NCBI GenBank assembly: GCA_946480995.1
Contig: CAMLMF010000111.1
Location: forward strand, 1 to 7,533
Reading direction: 5' to 3'
DNA from: an uncultured Bdellovibrio sp.
Lineage (GTDB): Bacteria; Bdellovibrionota; Bdellovibrionia; Bdellovibrionales; Bdellovibrionaceae
DNA length: 7,533 bases
The translations under genes and the position numbers were made by a program. How positions within the stretch are numbered: position 1 is the first letter of the stretch; each line of letters begins with the position of its first letter. This document shows, one piece after another, positions 1 to 5,835 of this stretch. The notes beneath the pieces were generated by a model, which saw nothing but the letters and a program-made list of their open reading frames with translations, had not been told where the DNA came from and did not search any database.

Positions 1-38
1 ATTCAAAAAATGCATAATTAGTGCGGCCAAGTTTCCCT

Positions 39-53
39 GTACTTAGGTCCGGA
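39..53 (+). promoter_or_regulatory. Shared upstream motif, copy 1 (GTACTTAGGTCCGGA)
   Basis: This 15-nt element upstream of the protease matches 13 of 15 positions of an element at 5455-5469 upstream of the small cysteine-rich protein gene. The TNAGGTCC part starts 91 nt before the protease start codon and 104 nt before the other start codon. The core GTACTT recurs at 70-75, exactly 31 bp downstream, about three helical turns. A shared regulator site is an inference; chance similarity between two AT-rich intergenic regions is possible. Confidence 0.25.
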
Positions 54-73
54 TTCTATACTAGTCTTTGTAC

Positions 74-101
74 TTGGACATACGGCCTGGGAAGCTATAG
101 A
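74..101 (+). promoter_or_regulatory. Candidate sigma-70-like promoter of the protease gene
   Basis: A -35-like TTGGAC at 74-79 is followed after 16 nt by a -10-like TATAGA at 96-101. Transcription would start near 108, giving a leader of about 26 nt with AGGGG at 121-125 as ribosome binding site. A second -10-like hexamer, TATACT at 57-62, has a poorer -35 partner. The matches are partial, so this is a best guess from position and spacing. Confidence 0.35.
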
Positions 102-133
102 CGTCCTAGAACTGTCATCGAGGGGAAACATCA

Positions 134-913
134 ATGAAATACGCAGCTCGGTTAGTGCTTATCGGCCTTATTGTTACATCATCGTTATCCTTTGCCCAGG
201 GCAACGACATTCATGCCACGATTGTGGGCGGCAGTGAAGCTGCGGTGGGGGAGTTTCCTTTCATCGTGTCTTTGCAAGGCTCCGGTGGCCACTTTTGTGG
301 AGCTTCCTTAATTAAGAAAAATTGGGTGCTGACGGCGGCGCACTGTGTGCAGGGCTCTAGCCCGAAAAAAGTCGTCATTGGTTTGCATGATCAGAAGAAT
401 GTCGCAAAAGCAGAAGTGATTAAACCCAAAAAAGTGATCACGCATCCACAATATGATGCTGACAGTTCTGATTTCGATTTTGCTTTGATTGAGCTTGAAC
501 GGGACGCTGTGGCTGAGCCCGTAACTTTGAATGAAGCGGAAGTGGAAATCCCATCTGAATCGCAAGAGCAAATTATGGCAACAGTAGCGGGTTGGGGTGC
601 TATGAAAGAAAACTCTTACAGTACGCCTGCGAAACTCCAAAAAGTGAGTGTGCCATTGGTGACTCACGACGTTTGCAATCGCAATTATAAAAATGCGATC
701 ACTGATCGTATGATTTGTGCTGGTTACCCTCGTGGCGGAAAAGATTCTTGCCAAGGAGACAGCGGAGGTCCATTGGTTGTGCGCACGAATCTTGGACAAA
801 CACTTTTAATCGGTGTGGTCAGTTGGGGAGAAGGATGCGCTCGAGCGAACTCTCCTGGAGTTTACGCGAAAGTAAATGCGGCTTACAGTTGGATTGAGCA
901 AACAGCTCGTTAA
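134..913 (+). CDS. Secreted trypsin-like serine protease (family S1A)
   Basis: A 259-residue chymotrypsin-fold endopeptidase. Residues 1-21 form a signal peptide (likely cleaved at SFA|QG), so the enzyme is exported. The mature domain starts at Ile30 (IVGG). The catalytic triad is complete: His70 in TAAHC, Asp115 in DFALIEL and Ser210 in GDSGGP. Asp204, six residues before Ser210, corresponds to trypsin Asp189; with Gly232 and Gly242 lining the S1 pocket this predicts cleavage after Arg or Lys. Six cysteines (55/71, 181/195, 206/235) match the three conserved disulfides of bacterial trypsins. The residue before IVGG is Thr29, not Arg or Lys, so classic tryptic self-activation of the short propeptide is not expected. 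The start is fixed by AGGGG at 121-125, 8 nt upstream of ATG. The gene appears monocistronic and ends at a strong terminator. In predatory bacteria such enzymes are thought to help digest prey or extracellular protein; that role is inferred here. Confidence 0.95.
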   Translation: MKYAARLVLIGLIVTSSLSFAQGNDIHATIVGGSEAAVGEFPFIVSLQGSGGHFCGASLIKKNWVLTAAHCVQGSSPKKVVIGLHDQKNVAKAEVIKPKKVITHPQYDADSSDFDFALIELERDAVAEPVTLNEAEVEIPSESQEQIMATVAGWGAMKENSYSTPAKLQKVSVPLVTHDVCNRNYKNAITDRMICAGYPRGGKDSCQGDSGGPLVVRTNLGQTLLIGVVSWGEGCARANSPGVYAKVNAAYSWIEQTAR

Positions 914-918
914 AAATA

Positions 919-948
919 AAAAACCCCACAGGAAACTGCGGGGTTTTT
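919..948. terminator. Bidirectional Rho-independent terminator between convergent genes
   Basis: The stem pairs AAAAACCCC (919-927) with GGGGTTTTT (940-948). After an A/C mismatch it continues with CAG (929-931) and CTG (936-938), closing a GAAA tetraloop (932-935). On the plus strand a T-rich tail (944-953) follows, starting 6 nt after the protease stop codon. On the minus strand the same stem is followed by TTTTTTATTTTT, so it can also stop transcripts of the small secreted protein gene at 999-1385. Confidence 0.9.
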
Positions 949-965
949 ATTTTCTCTTACGCTTA

Positions 966-989
966 TCCTTAAACCCGAAGGCTTAAGGA
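966..989 (-). other. UUCG-tetraloop hairpin downstream of the minus-strand gene
   Basis: Arms TCCTTAA (966-972) and TTAAGGA (983-989), then a mismatch, then CC/GG close a CGAA loop. Read on the minus strand the loop is C(UUCG)G, an exceptionally stable tetraloop. It lies 9 nt past the stop codon of the gene at 999-1385. No U-tract follows it directly, so it is more likely a 3'-end stabiliser or pause hairpin than a terminator, with the 919-948 element completing termination. This division of labour is inference. Confidence 0.55.
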
Positions 990-998
990 CACTAAGTA

Positions 999-1385
999 TT
1001 ACTTAGTGCAAGAAAGCGGATAGATGTGACCGTTCGCAGCCAAGAAGCCACCGAAAGTTCCATCGTTTTCTAGGCCAAGACCCAAGAAACCTGTGTTTTT
1101 GATAACGCCATCTTCTTGAGCTGACTTGTCAGTCAAAGCCAAAAGATTCAAGAAACCGTTTTTAAGTTGTTCATTTACAGTGCCTTTATCCATTTGTGAA
1201 AAGAATGAAGACGCGCCGTTTTTCTCTGTCAAAGAAACGATAACGAAATCTACAGATTGATCATCTGCAAGTTCAACTTTTAAAGAAACAAATGTGCTGT
1301 CTGGAACTTTACATTTCAAAACAGTAGTTTCAGCCATTGCTGATGAACCGATAAGTACCAAAGCTGCTACGATTAGATTTTTCAT
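999..1385 (-). CDS. Small secreted protein of unknown function
   Basis: A 128-residue protein that I do not recognise. Residues 1-18 form a typical signal peptide (basic start, hydrophobic LIVAALVLIG core, cleavage at AMA|ET), so the mature product of about 110 residues should be periplasmic or secreted. It has just two cysteines, Cys25 near the mature N-terminus and Cys126 three residues from the end, well placed for one disulfide joining the termini. The middle alternates beta-prone stretches (SLKVELADDQSVDFVIVSL) with a glycine-rich C-terminal part (residues 99-113), suggesting a compact beta-rich domain. The start is well supported: AGGAGGG at 1392-1398 lies 6 nt upstream of ATG. It is transcribed convergently to the protease and divergently from the histidine kinase, with no operon partner. 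Function cannot be assigned from the sequence alone. Confidence 0.85.
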   Translation of the reverse strand: MKNLIVAALVLIGSSAMAETTVLKCKVPDSTFVSLKVELADDQSVDFVIVSLTEKNGASSFFSQMDKGTVNEQLKNGFLNLLALTDKSAQEDGVIKNTGFLGLGLENDGTFGGFLAANGHIYPLSCTK

Positions 1386-1503
1386 TTTAGACCCTCCTAA
1401 TAGGTATAATGAACCGTAGGAACGCTATTTCAGTCGACCGATCGAGGCAATATAAATGCATCGCGCAAGTGGGCGAATGTTGCCATTAGTTATTAAATAA
1501 AAA

Positions 1504-1581
1504 GTCCGCATTTCGGTTAAAATTTTTTTGCACTATGTGCAGGATTTAACGGACAGGCGGGCTTTTCCCAGTTATCCTGCA
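1504..1581 (+). promoter_or_regulatory. Overlapping alternative hairpins upstream of the kinase gene
   Basis: Two inverted-repeat structures share bases. Structure A pairs GTCC (1504-1507) with GGAC (1551-1554) and GTTAAA (1516-1521) with TTTAAC (1545-1550), enclosing TGCAC/GTGCA (1529-1533/1537-1541). Structure B pairs TGCAGGAT (1538-1545) perfectly with ATCCTGCA (1574-1581), plus AAC/GTT and GGG/CCC inside. A and B cannot form together. They could be a switchable leader RNA or a set of operator palindromes. I could not identify the promoter, so whether the region is transcribed is unknown. Confidence 0.35.
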
Positions 1582-1610
1582 TTAACTTGTTGCGCTGTGA
1601 ATTGGCATTA

Positions 1611-1625
1611 ATGAAGAGTAAATGA
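1611..1625 (+). other. Possible 4-codon leader ORF (MKSK-stop) overlapping the kinase start
   Basis: ATG at 1611 opens a frame of four codons, MKSK, ending in TGA at 1623-1625. Its stop overlaps the kinase ATG (1622-1624) as ATGA, a layout typical of translational coupling. The kinase itself also begins MKSK, because ATGAAGAGTAA (1611-1621) and ATGAAAAGCAA (1622-1632) are an imperfect tandem repeat (9 of 11 bases). Neither start has a clear Shine-Dalgarno sequence. It may just be a small duplication rather than a functional leader. Confidence 0.25.
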
Positions 1626-3901
1626 AAAGCAAGCTGACTTTAGTACACATATTTATTTTGAACCAAATCGTGATGACACTCATCCTTTTTGTCGCTTTGG
1701 GGATGTACGGGACTCACCTGTATCTCAATGAACAGCGGGCAGTGCGTGAGCGCATGGAACCGGCGTTGAGCAAAGAAATTGATCGCTTAAATAATGACAT
1801 TTTCAGTTTAGAAGCCAATGTGCAAAAGCTCAAAAGTATGGTGGAGCTTTTTGATTTCGTACCGGCTCATTTGCGCATAGAAAAATTTAGAAACTTTGCC
1901 GCGGCGACAATTGTGCCGTACTCAACGCAGTATAATGCCTATTTTGCTTTGGCTCCGGATCTAGCGCAGAAGTATTTTAAAAAGAACGCCTATATACAAG
2001 TTTTGCACCGCGATTATTCGTTGGTTGGTACAGGCAAATACGACGACCCAAGTTCTTTAATCGCTCAAGAATTTCTTGAGGATCAGTATCTTACGGAACG
2101 TGACGGTGAGATGCAGTGGTGGTGGATGAATGAAGGCCATTACGGGGTGAATTTTTCTGACTTCTATTTTGATAGAAGCTATATGGAAAAAGTCATGTTC
2201 AGCACCACGACAGGTATTTACAAAAACGGTCAACTGCAAGCGGTTGTTGGTATCGACACGTTGGCTAGTGATATCGCGGCCCGCCTGTGTGATTTTAAAA
2301 TGGGAGAGACAGGCGGTTTGTTGGTCGTCGATCACCAGGGGCTTCCGATTGTGCCACTGATCGCACAAAATTTACCTTTGCTGGATTTTAAGTATTCGCG
2401 TGCATCGACGAAAGAAGAATTTTTGCAGCTGCCACAGATGGTTCATAAAGTCTTCAATGTACAGGGGCAGTTTCTGCAGGATTTTGTCGGCGCCGATGGT
2501 AAAACTTATTTAACATTTTCTAAACCGATCAAGGGTCGTCCTTGGCATTTAGTTGTCTATCAGGAAGAATCTGAAGCGTATTCGGGCTTGTATGTACGTC
2601 TGGTATCTTTGGGGCTTGTCGCGTTAGCAATATACGTTCTTTTAAGTGCCATGGTGTGGATCACGGGCGGTTACGTTATGAACCGCGATCGCGTTGCTGT
2701 GGATGAGCTGCGTGAATCGAAAAATAAAGCGGAAGCCGCGACTCGTTCTAAATCTTTGTTTCTTTCGACAATGAGTCATGAAATCCGCACGCCTCTGAAT
2801 GCGATTTTGGGATCTTCGGAATTGTTAGAAGAAACTCCGTTAAATAAAGATCAGAAAGAGCTACTTAGTTCATTAAAAATTTCCGGCGACACACTTCTGG
2901 GTATGTTGAATAATGTTTTGGATTTTTCTAAGTTTGAATTTGGTCGCATGCAATTAGAACAGCGTGAATTTTTGTTGAGCGATCTGATTCGCGAAGTGGA
3001 GGCCTTGGTGGCTCCTTCGATTTTGCGCAGAGGCTTGCAGTTTTCTTTTTATGGTCCCGATATGGATCGCTGGGTTACAGGAGATTCATTACGTTTGAAG
3101 CAAATCCTGATGAACTTGCTTGGCAACGCAGTGAAATTTACCGAACGCGGGCGTATTGAGTTGTCCGTCAGTGTTACTCCGAGTGAAAAATCCGCCCACG
3201 AGAACTTCCAGTTCGAAGTGAAAGACACAGGAGTCGGAGTCGCTGCTGAAAACTTGAATAAAATTTTTGATGAATTTGACCAGGCGGATTCTTCTGTCAC
3301 GCGCCGCTTTGGTGGTACCGGGTTGGGGTTGAGTATTTCAAAAAAACTTGTTCGCCTAATGGGTGGTGATCTTTTATGTGAAAGCCAAGAGCATAAGGGC
3401 TCGCGCTTTTATTTTACCATCGAGCTAAAAAGTCGCCTTGGCGATTCATGGCGGATGCGCGGTGCCGATGTGGCAGCACCCAGGGCCGTCGTTGCTCAAG
3501 AAAACTTAGAAGTTGCGCAAGATTGCAAAATTTTGATTGTCGATGATATGGAAGAAAATCACGTATTATTAAAGGCCTACTTGAAAAAGAAGGGACATGT
3601 CGGAGTCGATTCTGCATTTAATGGATATGAGTGTCTGGAAAAGTGGGAAAAGACTCCTTATGCACTGATCTTTATGGATGTGCAAATGCCGCGAATTTCG
3701 GGACTTGATACCATTCGTAAGTTACGCCAAATCGAAGCAGAGGCGCATCGTCCAAGGACGCCTATCGTAGTTGTTTCGGCGAATACATTTGTGGAAGATG
3801 TTGATAAAAGTTTAAATGCGGGGGCTGATGAACACTGTGGTAAGCCGATCCGCAAGCAAACTGTCATTGAACTGATTGAAAAGTATTGCGAAAAGGCCTA
3901 G
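1622..3901 (+). CDS. Hybrid sensor histidine kinase with periplasmic Cache sensor and C-terminal receiver
   Basis: A 759-residue inner-membrane kinase. Transmembrane helices lie at about 8-34 and 323-350. The roughly 285 residues between them form a periplasmic sensor resembling a double Cache domain (WWW at 166-168, then FSTTTGIYKNGQLQAVVGID at 193-212). No HAMP domain follows TM2; a short helix (about 356-378) leads straight into HisKA. The phospho-accepting His386 is in STMSHEIRTPLNAI. The ATPase domain is complete: N-box Asn498/Asn502, G1 DTGVGV (Asp535), F-box around Phe549-Phe552, G2 GGTGLGL (564-570). The receiver (about 635-755) has acidic Asp641/Asp642, phospho-acceptor Asp686, Ser719 and Lys741. 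There is no Hpt domain, so a separate Hpt protein or a regulatory role for the receiver is likely. An in-frame TAA directly precedes ATG, so translation cannot start earlier; a start at Met18 would cut into TM1. The ribosome binding site is weak. No partner response regulator is adjacent, so ligand and output are unknown. Confidence 0.95.
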   Translation: MKSKLTLVHIFILNQIVMTLILFVALGMYGTHLYLNEQRAVRERMEPALSKEIDRLNNDIFSLEANVQKLKSMVELFDFVPAHLRIEKFRNFAAATIVPYSTQYNAYFALAPDLAQKYFKKNAYIQVLHRDYSLVGTGKYDDPSSLIAQEFLEDQYLTERDGEMQWWWMNEGHYGVNFSDFYFDRSYMEKVMFSTTTGIYKNGQLQAVVGIDTLASDIAARLCDFKMGETGGLLVVDHQGLPIVPLIAQNLPLLDFKYSRASTKEEFLQLPQMVHKVFNVQGQFLQDFVGADGKTYLTFSKPIKGRPWHLVVYQEESEAYSGLYVRLVSLGLVALAIYVLLSAMVWITGGYVMNRDRVAVDELRESKNKAEAATRSKSLFLSTMSHEIRTPLNAILGSSELLEETPLNKDQKELLSSLKISGDTLLGMLNNVLDFSKFEFGRMQLEQREFLLSDLIREVEALVAPSILRRGLQFSFYGPDMDRWVTGDSLRLKQILMNLLGNAVKFTERGRIELSVSVTPSEKSAHENFQFEVKDTGVGVAAENLNKIFDEFDQADSSVTRRFGGTGLGLSISKKLVRLMGGDLLCESQEHKGSRFYFTIELKSRLGDSWRMRGADVAAPRAVVAQENLEVAQDCKILIVDDMEENHVLLKAYLKKKGHVGVDSAFNGYECLEKWEKTPYALIFMDVQMPRISGLDTIRKLRQIEAEAHRPRTPIVVVSANTFVEDVDKSLNAGADEHCGKPIRKQTVIELIEKYCEKA

Positions 3902-3922
3902 TTACCTAGGCCGCCGCTTTTT
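3891..3922. terminator. Shared bidirectional terminator containing both stop codons
   Basis: GGCCTAG (3895-3901) and CTAGGCC (3906-3912) are a perfect 7-bp inverted repeat with a TTAC loop. The kinase stop TAG (3899-3901) ends the left arm and the chemoreceptor stop (CTA on plus, 3906-3908) begins the right arm; the loop is the entire 4-bp intergenic gap. Read on the minus strand the stem is followed immediately by TTTT (3894-3891). On the plus strand five T's come 5 nt after the stem (3918-3922). The minus-strand terminator is therefore the better one, though both have short U-tracts. Confidence 0.65.
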
Positions 3923-5321
3923 CCCCGCGTAGAAGAACCTCAAGACTGTGTGTCGAAGCCTCTAAGTCCTGGGCTTGTTCAGATAACACTGTCGAATTTG
4001 TAGAAAGGTTTTCTGCGACACTTGCATTGGACTGAGTCACTTGATCGATTTCTGACATCGCTTGGCTAAGCTGACTGATTCCCAATGATTGCTCTTGAGA
4101 AGCCACTGAAATCTCGTTGTTTAAGGTGTCTAGCTTTTGAATCAAAGCAATAATCTTAGACAAGGCAGCGCCACTATTGTCGGCGACGCGTGTACCACGT
4201 TCTGTTTGTTCAACTGAAGTGGAAATGATCGAACCGATTTCCTTGGCTGCTTCTGCTGATCTTTGTGCCAGTGTACGCACGGCTTCTGCTACGACCGCGA
4301 AACCTTTTCCTTGTTCTCCGGCGCGAGCCGCTTCGACCGCAGCATTTAAGGCTAATAAGTTGGTTTGGAAGGCGATGTCATCAATAACTGCGATGATCTC
4401 TTCGATTTTCTTAGAACTTGAAGAAATCTCTTTCATTGAAGTGATAAGGACTGATATCTCTTTACCACCTTCGGTTGCAGCCACTGTACTTTCTTTAGAA
4501 AACTGAGCCGCAGATTTAGCATGTTCCGCGTTCAATTTTACCATACTAGATAGTTCTTCGATCGAAGCCACCGTTTCTTCGATTGAAGCTGCTTGGCGAG
4601 TAGAAGATTGGGATAACGTTTGCGTTGACGAATTGATCTCACGTGATTTTTCCGAAGTCGTGTTCACTGACTCTTGCACTTTAGTGACGACTTCATGGAT
4701 CGAAGCGACCAAAGTTTTTTGAAAGAAGAAGCCCACCACAAGAATAATGCCGACCAAGACGCCGATCATAATGATTAACTGGACTTTAGTTTTATTTGCA
4801 TTACTTTTAGCGTCCTCGAAAGCCTGCTCTGTTGCTTTGGTTACTTCAGTTGCAGCTTTGTCCAGTTTGTCAAAGAGGGCTTCTGCCGTTGGGTTTAGAT
4901 TATTCAAAATTTTGCCGGAAGCTGATGGTAAATTGTTTGAACTAAGATCTTTAGTAATGTCAGCCCATTGGCTTTTATATTTTTCTGCGTCTCCACTCAG
5001 AGGAGCGCATTGTTGGCCACACTTGCCAAGAAGCGTTTCGAATTCAGCGATGAAGCCTTTCACCAGCTCCATACGAATTTCGCGAGAATCAGGGTCTGTT
5101 TCAGCAGCCAAGGGCAGAATATTGGAGTGAACCAGTGCCATCGATTTAATTAAAGAGCTTTGCGTGGCTAAGCTAGTCGTACCAGATTTGCCTGCATCAC
5201 TCATCGCGCTGAGGGCATTTTGACTTGTATAAAAAAATACAGAGCTTACAGCTAAAACAAACCCAGCAATGATCGTCAGAAAGATTAACAATGCCTTACC
5301 GATACCCAGTTTTTTAAACAC
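3906..5321 (-). CDS. Methyl-accepting chemotaxis protein lacking a HAMP domain
   Basis: A 471-residue chemoreceptor. TM1 is at about 11-31 and TM2 at about 179-200, bounding a helical periplasmic domain of about 147 residues that resembles four-helix-bundle sensors. This domain holds a Cys101-Cys105 pair (CGQQC) that could form a disulfide. The cytoplasmic signalling hairpin is highly conserved, with [20 protein letters not shown] at 316-335; Arg333 and Glu336 match Tsr Arg388 and Glu391. From TM2 to this tip there are about 136 residues versus about 180 in Tsr, and no HAMP proline/glycine pattern is visible, so HAMP appears absent and TM2 feeds directly into the adaptation helices. The C-terminus (GEKAAA) lacks a CheR-binding NWETF-type tail. 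It should act with CheA and CheW at the inner membrane. The start codon is GTG (5321-5319), with AAGGAG at 5333-5328 six nt upstream. A sigma-28-like promoter precedes it. The ligand cannot be predicted. Confidence 0.95.
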   Translation of the reverse strand: MFKKLGIGKALLIFLTIIAGFVLAVSSVFFYTSQNALSAMSDAGKSGTTSLATQSSLIKSMALVHSNILPLAAETDPDSREIRMELVKGFIAEFETLLGKCGQQCAPLSGDAEKYKSQWADITKDLSSNNLPSASGKILNNLNPTAEALFDKLDKAATEVTKATEQAFEDAKSNANKTKVQLIIMIGVLVGIILVVGFFFQKTLVASIHEVVTKVQESVNTTSEKSREINSSTQTLSQSSTRQAASIEETVASIEELSSMVKLNAEHAKSAAQFSKESTVAATEGGKEISVLITSMKEISSSSKKIEEIIAVIDDIAFQTNLLALNAAVEAARAGEQGKGFAVVAEAVRTLAQRSAEAAKEIGSIISTSVEQTERGTRVADNSGAALSKIIALIQKLDTLNNEISVASQEQSLGISQLSQAMSEIDQVTQSNASVAENLSTNSTVLSEQAQDLEASTHSLEVLLRGEKAAA

Positions 5322-5354
5322 AAATTGCTCCTTAATATTTTCACAACAAAATAT

Positions 5355-5381
5355 TTATCGGATTTTTAAGAAGGTACTTAA
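5355..5381 (-). promoter_or_regulatory. Sigma-28 (FliA)-type promoter of the chemoreceptor gene
   Basis: On the minus strand TTAAGTAC (5381-5374) is followed after exactly 11 nt by TCCGATAA (5362-5355). The enterobacterial sigma-28 consensus is TAAAGTTT-N11-GCCGATAA, giving 5 of 8 and 7 of 8 matches at the expected spacing. Transcription would start near 5348, leaving a short leader before the AAGGAG site at 5333-5328. Chemoreceptor genes are commonly in the FliA regulon, which supports the call. The -35 half lies within an 18-bp imperfect palindrome (5371-5388). Confidence 0.7.
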
Positions 5382-5450
5382 GCGCCTTGAGTGTTTTTTT
5401 GTGAGTAATTAACTTAATGTTTACAAATATTTGCGAAGAATCAGAGTTTT

Positions 5451-5469
5451 CTTAGTACTAAGGTCCAGA
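5451..5469 (+). promoter_or_regulatory. 12-bp palindrome and shared upstream motif, copy 2
   Basis: CTTAGTACTAAG (5451-5462) is a perfect 12-bp palindrome. It overlaps GTACTAAGGTCCAGA (5455-5469), which matches the element at 39-53 in 13 of 15 positions. Two further small palindromes lie nearby: TGGGCCCA (5481-5488) and TTGGT-TG-ACCAA (5501-5512). They sit in the 211-bp region between the divergent chemoreceptor and the small secreted-protein gene and may be operator sites for the rightward unit. I found no convincing -35/-10 pair for that unit. Confidence 0.3.
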
Positions 5470-5550
5470 AAAAAAACTAATGGGCCCAAAACTATTAAGA
5501 TTGGTTGACCAAAAATATGAGAATTTGCACGCTTGGTATCACGACACCAC

Positions 5551-5555
5551 GGAGG
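5551..5555 (+). promoter_or_regulatory. Ribosome binding site fixing the start of the small Cys protein
   Basis: GGAGG lies 7 nt before ATG at 5563. An upstream in-frame TTG at 5533 would add ten residues (ending HHGGCL) that lie across this site and would spoil the signal peptide, so the ATG at 5563 is preferred. Confidence 0.85.
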
Positions 5556-5562
5556 ATGTTTA

Positions 5563-5814
5563 ATGAAAAAGTCAGTTGTCATGATGGCATTGATGCTGCC
5601 GCTAATGTTGATCGGAAGATCGGCGCTTGCGGGTAAGGTTGAAGATGTTCAAGCGGCAGTTAAATCTGCTTGCAGTAAAGATGTTCCAAAAGAAGACGCT
5701 TTGCGCTTGGTTAAAAATCTATTCTTGTCTTGTGTTCCAGGAGACAAAGTAGATGTAGACGGATGCAAAGTTGCCTGTCTGAAAGAAAACTCTGGAGCTG
5801 TCGTAGGACAGTAA
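5563..5814 (+). CDS. Small four-cysteine secreted protein of unknown function
   Basis: An 83-residue protein that I do not recognise. Residues 1-23 are a methionine- and leucine-rich signal peptide cleaved probably at ALA|GK, leaving a mature protein of about 60 residues. It contains four cysteines at 37, 57, 68 and 72, enough for two disulfides, which is consistent with a small periplasmic or extracellular fold. The spacing C-x19-C-x10-C-x3-C does not match any metal or heme site I know (no CxxCH). The mature part looks helical (VEDVQAAVKSAC, KEDALRLVKNLFLSC). It lies 21 bp upstream of the outer-membrane barrel gene on the same strand with no terminator between, so the two are probably co-transcribed; the small protein could assist or modulate the barrel, but that is inference from position only. 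Confidence 0.85.
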   Translation: MKKSVVMMALMLPLMLIGRSALAGKVEDVQAAVKSACSKDVPKEDALRLVKNLFLSCVPGDKVDVDGCKVACLKENSGAVVGQ

Positions 5815-5822
5815 TTATTTTT

Positions 5823-5827
5823 AGGAG
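5823..5827 (+). promoter_or_regulatory. Ribosome binding site fixing the start of the barrel gene
   Basis: AGGAG lies only 2 nt before the ATG at 5830 but 8 nt before the in-frame ATG at 5836. The second spacing is close to optimal and also gives a cleaner signal peptide (MFKKIASV), so translation most likely starts at 5836. Confidence 0.75.
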
Positions 5828-5835
5828 ATATGAAC

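Noticed and set aside
308..799. 163-codon open frame on the minus strand
   Set aside because: It lies wholly antisense to the well-supported protease; its product is low-complexity, His/Arg/Phe-rich and has no domain or ribosome binding site support.
991..1007. ACTAAGT/ACTTAGT inverted repeat over the stop codon of the small secreted protein
   Set aside because: Short, AT-rich, with a 3-nt loop and no U-tract; too weak to call a terminator or operator.
1405..1410. Perfect TATAAT on the plus strand
   Set aside because: No -35 or extended -10 element precedes it, and it lies over 210 bp upstream of the kinase, next to the opposite gene's ribosome binding site. Probably chance in AT-rich DNA.
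4177..5153. Open frames on the plus strand (4177-4506, 4747-5130, 4968-5153)
   Set aside because: All are antisense to the chemoreceptor, and their Ala/Ser-rich products mirror its helical codons. No start signals support them.
5371..5400. Imperfect palindrome followed by seven T's, resembling a plus-strand terminator
   Set aside because: No rightward gene precedes it, the stem has a wobble and a mismatch, and five bases separate it from the T-run. The sigma-28 -35 reading on the minus strand explains it better.
5533..5562. TTG start extending the small Cys protein by ten residues
   Set aside because: The extension overlaps the GGAGG site and would place polar and charged residues ahead of a clean signal peptide.
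5830..5835. First of two in-frame ATGs of the barrel gene
   Set aside because: Only 2 nt from AGGAG, too close for efficient initiation; the ATG at 5836 has 8-nt spacing.
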